Positions 1 to 5,955 of a DNA stretch of 5,974 bases are shown here, piece after piece. Every line of letters begins with the position of its first letter. The first letter of the stretch is position 1. The notes beneath the pieces were generated by a model that saw only the letters and a program-made list of their open reading frames with translations, made no database searches and was not told where the DNA came from. Source of the DNA: Solobacterium sp. Its GTDB lineage: Bacteria > Bacillota_I > Bacilli_A > Erysipelotrichales > Erysipelotrichaceae. Where the stretch lies: assembly GCA_017536845.1 (NCBI GenBank), contig JAFWCP010000478.1, positions 1-5,974 on the forward strand, in the 5' to 3' direction. The position numbers were made by a program, and so were the translations under genes.

Positions 1-531
1 GGCCTGCATGGGCCTTGTGAAGGAGGAGATGATCTCCCCGTCCTTCTGCACATAGCAGCCGCGGATGCAGGTGATCGCGTTGTGTTCAAAATTCAGGCGC
101 CGCCGGATCTCGTTCATGTAGTTCTTGTCAATCCCCTTCAGCATGACGCCCATGGCCAGTGCTTTGGGACCCTTGCCGAAGCCGGCAAAGCCTTTCTGGC
201 TCTTGAGCCAGGTGTACAGCGGCAGCTCGTCAGCACCGTTGACGTTTGACTTCTTCATCTGGTCAAACTGTGTATGGTAGCGCAGCGTGCAGAATTCATG
301 CACTTCTTCATCCGTGCCCGGGGTCTGGCCGGCAAACTGGTTGCACGGCACATCGATGATTTCCAGGCCCTGCTCATGGTATTTCTCATACAGGTTCTCC
401 AGTTCTTCATACTGCGGGGTAAAGCCGCACCCGGTGGCTGTATTGACGATGACCATCACCTTGCCTTCGAAATCCTTCAGGGCAAGCGTTTCACCGTTTC
501 TCTTTGTTACTTCATAGTCATAAACACTCAT
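1..531 (-). CDS. Glutathione peroxidase family protein, thioredoxin-dependent type (3' end outside window)
   Basis: Reading leftward from ATG at 531, the frame stays open for 177 codons to the window edge, so the C-terminus is missing. The N-terminal half is a clear match to the glutathione peroxidase (GPx) family. It has NTATGCGFTPQY (residues 30-41) with peroxidatic Cys35, and PCNQFAGQTPG (62-72) with the catalytic-type Gln69. Cys81 in EFCTLR sits where Cys-type bacterial and plant GPxs keep the resolving cysteine, which suggests thioredoxin rather than glutathione as reductant. Such enzymes reduce H2O2 and organic hydroperoxides in the cytosol. LYTWLKSQKGF (105-115) is also family-typical. 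The odd part is the C-terminal third: the WNFTKF motif that supplies the catalytic Trp and Asn is not present. No Trp occurs after residue 108, although VQKDGEI (161-167) resembles the following VDRDGNV segment. The start is supported by AAGGAGAG 6-7 nt upstream and by family N-termini. The gene has its own promoter and is separated from its right-hand neighbour by a terminator. Confidence 0.9.
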   Translation of the reverse strand, partial: MSVYDYEVTKRNGETLALKDFEGKVMVIVNTATGCGFTPQYEELENLYEKYHEQGLEIIDVPCNQFAGQTPGTDEEVHEFCTLRYHTQFDQMKKSNVNGADELPLYTWLKSQKGFAGFGKGPKALAMGVMLKGIDKNYMNEIRRRLNFEHNAITCIRGCYVQKDGEIISSFTRPMQA

Positions 532-560
532 ATCATCTCTCCTTTATGTTGTGCAATTAT

Positions 561-588
561 ATTTTATGCAATATTTCTTGTCTGTCAA
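561..588 (-). promoter_or_regulatory. Sigma-A-type promoter of the peroxidase gene
   Basis: On the minus strand a perfect -35 TTGACA (588-583) is followed after 16 nt by TAAAAT (566-561). The predicted transcription start is near 554, giving a leader of roughly 20-25 nt that contains the Shine-Dalgarno sequence. A perfect TATAAT (561-556) also exists, but its 21-nt spacing from TTGACA makes it the poorer choice. The promoter abuts the T-tract of the terminator of the gene to its right, so the peroxidase is transcribed independently of the operon. Confidence 0.7.
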
Positions 589-592
589 GAAA
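574..592. repeat. Inverted repeat over the peroxidase -35 box (candidate operator)
   Basis: TTTCTTG (574-580) and CAAGAAA (586-592) form perfect 7-nt arms around a 5-nt centre. The repeat covers the -35 hexamer (583-588) of the peroxidase promoter, a place where a dimeric repressor would block RNA polymerase. It does not match the PerR or OhrR box consensus as I know them. Its right end shares a base (592) with the terminator stem, so chance overlap with T-rich terminator sequence is a real alternative. Confidence 0.35.
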
Positions 593-616
593 AACCGTGC
601 TTTTTCTGCACGGTTT
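587..616 (-). terminator. Intrinsic terminator of the three-gene operon
   Basis: Perfect 9-bp stem: AAACCGTGC (592-600) pairs with GCACGGTTT (608-616) around a 7-nt loop (601-607). On the minus strand the stem is followed by a run of U interrupted by one C (594 down to 587). It begins 11 nt beyond the stop codon of the 628-1515 gene, the expected position for ending the operon transcript. In the other direction there is also a weak T-run (624-628), but no plus-strand gene needs it. Confidence 0.8.
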
Positions 617-627
617 CTTCAGATTTT

Positions 628-1515
628 TCAATACAGTTTTTCGTACTGGTCGGCCAGCATCTCTTCCCAGCGCCTTTCACAAGCTCTGCGGCGGCCGCCG
701 TTGAAGACGGCAATGCGGGCATTCATCATGACATCAGCCAGGGCCCGGGTCATTTCATCCTGCATTTCCTCAGGCCAATGGATACCCTGCTCCTGCAGCA
801 TCGCTTCCGCGTCGGCAGTTGTCTTCGGTGAAGTCGACAGCACGAACAGTTCGCCAAGTGCTCTTTCCATATCAGTCTGATCAATGTCAGGAATCCGCTT
901 CAGGGTTTCCCGCAGCTGGTTCCAGGGTTCTTCCGTCAGCGGGTAGCCATGGACCTGGATGTCGCGCAGTTCGCGATAGGTGGGAATGGAAATCTCCATG
1001 CTGCGGGCCTTCTGGCCGTACGTATAAAGCTCTTCATCGGTCCCATGCAGGCCGGAAAACAGCATCCCCTCTTCCCTGTGCAGCATGCCGGTATTGTTGT
1101 TGACATAATCAAACAGGACGCCGGCCAGCTGGCGGGGAGCATTTTCGCCCGGCAGCTTGTTGTAAAGCCGGACCAGCAGCCTCGTGCTGCCCATGCCGTA
1201 CACCAGGGCAAAATACTTCATGCAGAAATACATCCAGGATACCTTGCGGCGCAGCCCTTCCAGATCGGCCAGGCTGATTTCCTTCAGCACTGCATCGATC
1301 CATGCCGGGACATACGATACCCCGTCACGCACCTCGATCAGGCCGGCCGGCATCTTTTCCGCCAGCACTGCCTTGACCGAGCACAGCGTCTCTCCGCTGG
1401 CGGCATGGACTTCTTTCAGAAGGTCATACTGTTCATCGCTCAGGGAAATCAGGGCACATTTCAGCCATTCGGCCGACTGCGCTTTCCCGGCGGGAATATA
1501 GGCAAATCGTTTCAT
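628..1515 (-). CDS. Uncharacterised 295-aa protein, last gene of the operon
   Basis: I do not recognise this protein as a member of a named family. The coding call is well supported. The gene lies on the operon strand, its ATG follows AAGGAG with 7-nt spacing, and that Shine-Dalgarno overlaps the pepF stop codon (11-nt gap). It ends 11 nt before a good terminator. The protein looks soluble and largely helical, with no signal peptide or convincing membrane segment. The N-terminal part (about 25-80) alternates helix-like stretches with VRDGVSYVPAWI, which could be a small winged-helix-like fold. The middle (about 90-125) is aromatic and hydrophobic (WMYFCMKYFALVYGMG, then LLVRLYNKL). The C-terminus (about 265-290) is basic, with ARIAVFNGGRRRACERRW. 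There is a loose likeness to Firmicutes proteins that carry an N-terminal 'LYG...L..IYN' helical segment and a C-terminal 'N-A-R-x-x-x-F-x-G' ending, but I cannot name them. Function unknown. Confidence 0.85.
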   Translation of the reverse strand: MKRFAYIPAGKAQSAEWLKCALISLSDEQYDLLKEVHAASGETLCSVKAVLAEKMPAGLIEVRDGVSYVPAWIDAVLKEISLADLEGLRRKVSWMYFCMKYFALVYGMGSTRLLVRLYNKLPGENAPRQLAGVLFDYVNNNTGMLHREEGMLFSGLHGTDEELYTYGQKARSMEISIPTYRELRDIQVHGYPLTEEPWNQLRETLKRIPDIDQTDMERALGELFVLSTSPKTTADAEAMLQEQGIHWPEEMQDEMTRALADVMMNARIAVFNGGRRRACERRWEEMLADQYEKLY

Positions 1516-1522
1516 ACAAGCA

Positions 1523-1529
1523 CTCCTTA
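1523..1529 (-). promoter_or_regulatory. Shine-Dalgarno overlapping the pepF stop codon
   Basis: On the minus strand TAAGGAG contains the pepF stop codon TAA and the ribosome binding site of the next gene, 7 nt before its ATG. Ribosomes finishing pepF would be placed to reinitiate, which supports translational coupling and co-transcription. Confidence 0.8.
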
Positions 1530-3329
1530 CAGGCCAAGCTCGTCAGCGGTCTTTTCCGCCTCTGCCAGCACATTTTCAAATTTCTTCAAAGCGATTTCCA
1601 GAGGTGCGGCCGAAGTCAGGTCAACACCGGCATGCTTCAGCTCATCCAGCGGATACCGGCTGCCGCCCATGGAAAGGAATTCCTTATACTCTTTCACCTT
1701 CTGCTCATTTCCGTCCTTGAGCATTTCGGCAATGGCCGCGGCCGAACAGTAGCCGGTCGCATAGACAAAGACATAGAACGGGAAATAGAAATGGGGAATT
1801 CGCGACCATTCATAGCGCACTTCTTCATCAATGACAAATTCGTCCCCGAAATACAGCCTGACCAGGTCTTCATACAGGCTGCAGAGCGCTTCGGCATTGG
1901 TCGGATCGCCCTTCATCGCCATGGCGGCGGCCTTCATTTCAAATTCCGCAAACATCGTCTGCCGGTAGACGGTGCCCTTGAACCCTTCCAGCCGCTCATT
2001 GAGCAGGGCCAGTTTTTCCTTCGGGTCCGTGCATGCTGCAAGCAGCGAATCATTCAGCAGGTTTTCATTGACGGTGGAAGCGACTTCGGCCACAAACATC
2101 GAATAATCCGAGTAATGGTACGGCTGGCTGTTTGCGGTGTACCAGGAATGCATCGAATGCCCCATCTCATGGGCAATCATCGAAACATCATTGAGGGTAT
2201 CCGTGTAATTGGCCATGAGGTTTTTGTAGGACGTATAGCAGCCGTCCGAATAGGCGCCGCCGCTTTTCCCTTTGTTGGGATAGACATCAATCCAGCGCTG
2301 TTCAAAGGCTTTCTGTACCTGCCCGACATAATCAGTTCCCAGCGGCTTTACGGCCGCAAGGATAAGCTTCTGCGCTTCCTCGTAGCTGACCTTTGCGGCC
2401 GCTTCGGCGCATAAGGGTGCATAGACATCGTAGTAATGCAGTTCATCCACCTTCAAGATCCGCCTGCGCAGGCGCAGGTATCTGTACATCAGGTCCATAT
2501 GGGCATGGACGGTTTCCACCAGCGTGTCATAGACGCTTTCCGGGATGTTGTCAGCTGCCAGCGCCATTGCCCTGGCGCTGGCATAGCCGCGGGCCTGGGC
2601 TTCGGCCGCCTGCGCCTTCAGGACACCGGTATAGGCTGCCGCAAAGGTGTTGATGTGCTGCTTATAGGACTTGTAATACGCCTGGAAGCTGTTCTTCCTG
2701 AGGGTGCGGTCATTGTCCATCTGCAGCGGGATATAATTGGCGTTGTTCAAAGGGATGGTTTCCCCTTTCTCATTCAGCACGCTGTCAAACACCAGGTCCG
2801 TATCCATCAGGGCTTCCGCCGCAAACTGCGGTGCTCCGAGCGCTTCCGCCAGGCCGGCCAGCAGTTTTTCCTCACCGGCGCTCAGCGTATGCGGCTTGCG
2901 CCGCAGCAGGTCGTTCAGCTTGAAAGTGTAGTCCTGCAGCCTTTCATCGGCGACAATTGCCTGCAGCGTTTCTTCGTCATTGGCCAGAAACTCCGGTTCG
3001 GCAAAGGCGGTGGCGCCGGCAAAGGCAGCATACTTGCCATAAACCCGGGAATACATGCCCAGGGCTTTGGAATCTCTTGTATCTTCGCTCTTGCGCAAAG
3101 AGGAATAGGAAAACAGCTGGCTCATGGCCAGTCCTGCTTCCTCGTCCGCCTTCAGGAAGGCCAGGATCTCTTCCGCAGAATGCAGGCGGCCACGGAATGC
3201 AGCCGCAGCCGCAATCTTGTCATCGATGGCATCCAGCGCTTCTTCAAAAGCTGCGTCGGAAGCAAAAAGCGATGAGAGATCCCACTTGTAAAGCTCAGAA
3301 ATCTCACTTCTTTCTTTCAGTTCATCCAT
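1527..3329 (-). CDS. pepF: Oligoendopeptidase F (M3 family zinc metallopeptidase)
   Basis: 600 aa, the usual length for PepF (M3B), a cytoplasmic zinc endopeptidase that cleaves oligopeptides, typically during recycling of imported or degraded peptides. The active site is intact. HEMGH (387-391) is the HExxH motif, with His387 and His391 as zinc ligands and Glu388 as catalytic base. Glu415 in FVAEVAST is the third zinc ligand. Other family landmarks are SGGAYSDGCYTSY (356-368), the SDYSMF stretch before the glutamate, and IPHFYFPFYVFVYATGY (511-527), which carries substrate-binding His and Tyr residues. The N-terminal half (to about 200) is the helical lobe typical of the family and starts ELYKWDLSSLF. 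There is no signal peptide, so it acts in the cytosol. The ATG at 3329 is preceded by GGAGAG at 7-nt spacing and lies 13 nt after the upstream gene's stop, so it is the second gene of the operon. No frameshift or missing key residue is seen. Confidence 0.97.
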   Translation of the reverse strand: MDELKERSEISELYKWDLSSLFASDAAFEEALDAIDDKIAAAAAFRGRLHSAEEILAFLKADEEAGLAMSQLFSYSSLRKSEDTRDSKALGMYSRVYGKYAAFAGATAFAEPEFLANDEETLQAIVADERLQDYTFKLNDLLRRKPHTLSAGEEKLLAGLAEALGAPQFAAEALMDTDLVFDSVLNEKGETIPLNNANYIPLQMDNDRTLRKNSFQAYYKSYKQHINTFAAAYTGVLKAQAAEAQARGYASARAMALAADNIPESVYDTLVETVHAHMDLMYRYLRLRRRILKVDELHYYDVYAPLCAEAAAKVSYEEAQKLILAAVKPLGTDYVGQVQKAFEQRWIDVYPNKGKSGGAYSDGCYTSYKNLMANYTDTLNDVSMIAHEMGHSMHSWYTANSQPYHYSDYSMFVAEVASTVNENLLNDSLLAACTDPKEKLALLNERLEGFKGTVYRQTMFAEFEMKAAAMAMKGDPTNAEALCSLYEDLVRLYFGDEFVIDEEVRYEWSRIPHFYFPFYVFVYATGYCSAAAIAEMLKDGNEQKVKEYKEFLSMGGSRYPLDELKHAGVDLTSAAPLEIALKKFENVLAEAEKTADELGL

Positions 3330-3336
3330 TGATTAT

Positions 3337-3345
3337 CTCTCCTCA
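3337..3345 (-). promoter_or_regulatory. Shine-Dalgarno for pepF, abutting the upstream stop codon
   Basis: On the minus strand TGAGGAGAG combines the stop codon TGA (3345-3343) of the MmcQ/EVE-like gene with the pepF ribosome binding site, 7 nt before the pepF ATG. It decides the pepF start and supports coupling of the two genes. Confidence 0.8.
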
Positions 3346-4380
3346 TTTCTGTTGATTATTATACCATGGATACATGCGCTCGATTCTGCTTTTCAGCTCT
3401 TCCGGCATGCGCCTTGCCCCGCGCACGCCGCGCACGCCATGTTCGCGCAGTACGTTCATGCTGATGCGGCAGTCTTTATAGGAGGCTACCTTCTGCAGGC
3501 GCATGCCTTCCTTATGGATGCCATAGAGGTCATCCAGGGTAAAGCCTGTCTCAATGACCACGCAGCGGTAGCGGATCGATGAATACGGGGCGCCATAATA
3601 GATGAAGACCGTATCCCCTTTCTGGATGCCGGCACTGCGGTGCCAGTACAGTGTATCAGATACCGAAAAGGCATGGTCCAGGTCAAAATACGAAGGATTG
3701 GCAGGAATCAGCCACAGCCCCTCGCCCGCTTCGATGCGGCCCTTATCGGTCAGCTGATGGCTTTCCGCGATCATTTTCATGATCTCTTCATCCGGAAGCT
3801 GATCATCCAGCAAAACCGAAAGCCAGCCGGACCCCGACATATGGTACGGGGGCAGGATGCCTTTTTCCGGATCCTTTTCACGCGTGCATTTCAGGTCGAT
3901 GATTTCAGCCATGCCGCTTCCAATGCCCAGCTTTGCCCTTTCGACATTCATGACCAGGGCAAACCAGCTGCCGTCTTCATGACGGAAGACCCGGTAGTCT
4001 GGAAATTTCTTAAAGGCGGCATCCGGCAGGACACCGTATGTTTCCTGGATCAGGTCGGCAATCCGGCAGGTCTGCTCACCGACAAACGGAACGCTGATGA
4101 AACAGGCATCCGCAATATCATTCAGCAGCTCCAGATACTCTTCCCTGACCCCGGCCGCAAACCCGCCTCTGACCGGCAGGCGGAAGGCGATGTATTCATC
4201 ATCAAATTCATCCAGCACCCGGCCTCTGACTTCCCTGCCTCTGACGTGGATCTGCGCTTCCATGCCGCCGGCCAGGGACGCCTGGTAAACATACCCGGAA
4301 TCTTCCTTATGAAACCCATAGGCGAGCAGTTTTTCCGGTACTGCCCGCAGCTTTTCGAATAATTCACTTTCAATGCTCAT
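3343..4380 (-). CDS. MmcQ/YjbR-family protein with C-terminal EVE (PUA-like) domain
   Basis: 345 aa with three recognisable parts. Residues 1-100 resemble the N-terminal extension found in longer Firmicutes YjbR proteins (LLAYGF near 18-23; GVREEYLELLNDIADACF at 77-94). Residues about 105-212 are an MmcQ/YjbR domain: FPDYRVFRHEDGSWFALVMNV (126-146), IIDLKC, then PPYHMSGSGWLSVLLDDQLPDEEI (177-200), matching the family's 'YHMNK.HW..V.LD..L.DE'. Residues about 221-335 look like an EVE/PUA-like domain: GLWLIPANPSYFDLDHAF (221-238), a tryptophan at 246, GDTVFIYYGAP (255-265), YRCVVIET, and GVRGVRGARRMPEEL (315-329). MmcQ/YjbR proteins have a CyaY-like fold and are assumed to bind DNA. EVE domains are linked to modified nucleotides in DNA or RNA. 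A nucleic-acid-binding role is therefore inferred, not shown. It is the first gene of the operon with pepF. The ATG has no Shine-Dalgarno and sits 6 nt after a -10 box, but family N-termini support this start, and the next in-frame Met is residue 40. Confidence 0.85.
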   Translation of the reverse strand: MSIESELFEKLRAVPEKLLAYGFHKEDSGYVYQASLAGGMEAQIHVRGREVRGRVLDEFDDEYIAFRLPVRGGFAAGVREEYLELLNDIADACFISVPFVGEQTCRIADLIQETYGVLPDAAFKKFPDYRVFRHEDGSWFALVMNVERAKLGIGSGMAEIIDLKCTREKDPEKGILPPYHMSGSGWLSVLLDDQLPDEEIMKMIAESHQLTDKGRIEAGEGLWLIPANPSYFDLDHAFSVSDTLYWHRSAGIQKGDTVFIYYGAPYSSIRYRCVVIETGFTLDDLYGIHKEGMRLQKVASYKDCRISMNVLREHGVRGVRGARRMPEELKSRIERMYPWYNNQQK

Positions 4381-4386
4381 GCTGAA

Positions 4387-4395
4387 ATTGTAGCA
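4387..4395 (-). promoter_or_regulatory. Extended -10 promoter of the MmcQ-pepF operon
   Basis: TGCTACAAT on the minus strand: a TG dinucleotide one base before a TACAAT -10 hexamer (4392-4387). No good -35 is seen at 16-18 nt, as expected for an extended -10 promoter. Only six bases separate the hexamer from the ATG at 4380. Transcription would therefore start at or within a base or two of the start codon, giving a leaderless mRNA. Confidence 0.55.
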
Positions 4396-4411
4396 TGATA
4401 TGTGCAGATTT

Positions 4412-4443
4412 TTGTGATTCCTGCTCTTTCTTTCTGCTATACT
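4412..4443 (+). promoter_or_regulatory. Extended -10 promoter of the DUF1846 gene
   Basis: TGCTATACT (4435-4443) has a TG one base before the -10 hexamer TATACT (4438-4443). A TTGTGA at 4412-4417 is a weak -35 candidate, but 20 nt is too long, so the extended -10 probably carries recognition. The start site would be near 4450, leaving a leader of about 14 nt that holds AGGAGA (4452-4457), 6 nt from the ATG. Confidence 0.6.
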
Positions 4444-4463
4444 AATGCATCAGGAGAAAGACT

Positions 4464-5948
4464 ATGGAAAAAGCGTTTGATTCCGAGAAGTACCTGCAGA
4501 TGCAGAGAGACAAGATCCTGGAAAGGATCAACATGTTTGAAGGAAAGCTTTACCTCGAATTCGGCGGCAAGATGTTTGAAGATTTCCATGCCGCAAGGGT
4601 TCTGCCCGGCTATGATCCCAACAACAAGATCAAGCTGCTGCGTGAACTGAAGGAACATGTCGAGCTGATCATCTGCATCAACGCCGCCGACATTGAAACA
4701 TCAAAGGCCCGCGGCGACAATGGCATCACCTATGACCAGGAGGTTTTCCGCCTGGTGGACACCCTGCGCTCGCTTGACCTGTTTGTCGGCAGCGTCGTCA
4801 TCACCCAGTATGCGGGCCAGCCGGCGGTGAAGATGTTCCGGCGCCAGCTGCAGAGCGCCGGCATCAAAAGCTATCTGCACTATCCGATCAAGGGGTATCC
4901 CACCGATGTTGACTTTGTCGTTTCGCCGGAAGGTCTTGGCCGCAACCAGTACGTGCAGACCGAACGCAGGCTGATCGTCGTCACCGCCCCGGGACCGGGC
5001 TCCGGCAAGATGGCAACCTGCATCTCGCAGCTTTACAATGACGCCGCCAACGGCATCAAATCAGGCTATGCCAAGTTTGAGACCTTCCCGGTCTGGAATC
5101 TGGGCCTCCACCATCCCGTCAACCTTGCCTATGAAGCGGCAACGGCCGATCTGGATGATGTGAACATGATCGACCCCTACCATCTGGAAGCCTACGGCAT
5201 CACCGCCGTCAATTATAACCGCGACATTGAAGTCTTCCCGGTGCTCAACCGCATCATCACCAGGATCCTGAACCGCTCGATTTACAAGTCACCGACGGAT
5301 ATGGGCGTCAACATGGTCGGCTACTGCATCACCGATGATGCAGCCGCCTGCACAGCCGCCAGACAGGAAATCATCCGCCGCTGCTTCCGCACGAAAGTGG
5401 ACCTTGTCAACGACAAGGTGGATGAGTCCGCCGTCAACAAGATCGGCCTGCTCATGAATGAGGTCTCGGCCAGCGAAGATGACCGTCCCGTCATCGCCGT
5501 CGCCCGCCGCAAGGCCGAAGCGACCAACGATGCCGCCATGGCCCTGCAGCTGAGTGACGGCAGGATCGTCACCGGCAAGACGTCTGACCTGTTCGGGCCC
5601 AGCGCTGCCGTGATCATCAACTCGATCAAATGCCTGTCCGCCCTTTCCAAGGACACCCATCTGATCGAACCGGAATATGTCCTTCCGATCCAGGACCTCA
5701 AGGTCAACCACCTGGGCAACCGCAATCCCCGCCTGCATTCCGACGAGGTGCTGATCGCCCTGGCCATGATGTCGCTGAAAAATGAAAACGCCAAAAAGGC
5801 GATGGATACCCTGCCGCTTCTGAAAGGCGCCGAAGCACACTCAACGGTAATTCTCCCGCTTGAGGACGCGGTCGTCTTCCGCAAGCTCGGGGTGAACGTC
5901 ACCTGTGACCCTGTCTACCATCAGAAGCGGCTCTACCGCAAGAAGTGA
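4464..5948 (+). CDS. DUF1846 (UPF0371) family protein
   Basis: 494 aa, full length for the UPF0371/DUF1846 family, whose biochemical function is not established to my knowledge. Family hallmarks run the whole length. [25 protein letters not shown] (28-52) is the N-terminal signature. [15 protein letters not shown] is at 83-97 and [14 protein letters not shown] at 144-157. [13 protein letters not shown] (174-186) is a glycine-rich loop. [45 protein letters not shown] (201-245) and [18 protein letters not shown] (275-292) follow. GPGSGKM looks like a P-loop but lacks the G-x4-GK[ST] spacing and the Ser/Thr, so nucleotide binding is only a suggestion. There is no signal peptide or membrane segment, so it is presumably cytosolic. 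The start at 4464 fits the AGGAGA ribosome binding site (6-nt spacing) and the family N-terminus. It is divergent from the MmcQ-pepF operon and is followed after 7 nt by another gene, so it probably heads its own operon. Confidence 0.95.
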   Translation: MEKAFDSEKYLQMQRDKILERINMFEGKLYLEFGGKMFEDFHAARVLPGYDPNNKIKLLRELKEHVELIICINAADIETSKARGDNGITYDQEVFRLVDTLRSLDLFVGSVVITQYAGQPAVKMFRRQLQSAGIKSYLHYPIKGYPTDVDFVVSPEGLGRNQYVQTERRLIVVTAPGPGSGKMATCISQLYNDAANGIKSGYAKFETFPVWNLGLHHPVNLAYEAATADLDDVNMIDPYHLEAYGITAVNYNRDIEVFPVLNRIITRILNRSIYKSPTDMGVNMVGYCITDDAAACTAARQEIIRRCFRTKVDLVNDKVDESAVNKIGLLMNEVSASEDDRPVIAVARRKAEATNDAAMALQLSDGRIVTGKTSDLFGPSAAVIINSIKCLSALSKDTHLIEPEYVLPIQDLKVNHLGNRNPRLHSDEVLIALAMMSLKNENAKKAMDTLPLLKGAEAHSTVILPLEDAVVFRKLGVNVTCDPVYHQKRLYRKK

Positions 5949-5955
5949 GGAAAGT

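Noticed and set aside
274..831. Plus-strand open frame spanning the peroxidase 5' end, the intergenic region and the 295-aa gene's 3' end
   Set aside because: It crosses a terminator and a promoter of the opposite strand and resembles no protein. The minus-strand genes explain the region.
949..1752. Long plus-strand open frame (267 codons) opposite the operon
   Set aside because: It runs antisense across the junction of two well-supported minus-strand genes, with no ribosome binding site or recognisable protein. It is a by-product of the codon composition of the real genes.
2556..2583. Perfect 10-bp inverted repeat with an 8-nt loop (TGCCAGCGCC / GGCGCTGGCA)
   Set aside because: It lies inside pepF over an Ala-rich stretch (ASARAMALAA), has no following T-run, and is explained by repeated GC-rich alanine codons. 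It could form an mRNA hairpin, but nothing ties it to regulation.
2436..3275. Long plus-strand open frame (279 codons) antisense to pepF
   Set aside because: It is fully inside pepF, whose active site and full length are certain, and has no recognisable motifs of its own.
3421..3438. Exact tandem 9-bp repeat (gcgcacgcc twice)
   Set aside because: It encodes the GVRGVRG stretch in the EVE-like domain, where relatives keep a similar GV.xVRG motif. It is too short to call a functional repeat, though it may reflect a small duplication.
3640..4362. Plus-strand open frame (240 codons) antisense to the MmcQ/EVE-like gene
   Set aside because: A mirror of a gene with recognisable domains. No start signals, and its composition looks like reverse-strand translation.
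4514..4529. Short hairpin GATCCT-GGAA-AGGATC early in the DUF1846 gene
   Set aside because: Only 6 bp, and it lies within the codons for the conserved KILERI segment. Coding constraint and chance explain it.
5289..5902. Minus-strand open frames opposite the DUF1846 gene
   Set aside because: They overlap the conserved C-terminal half of DUF1846 and have no ribosome binding site or family signature.
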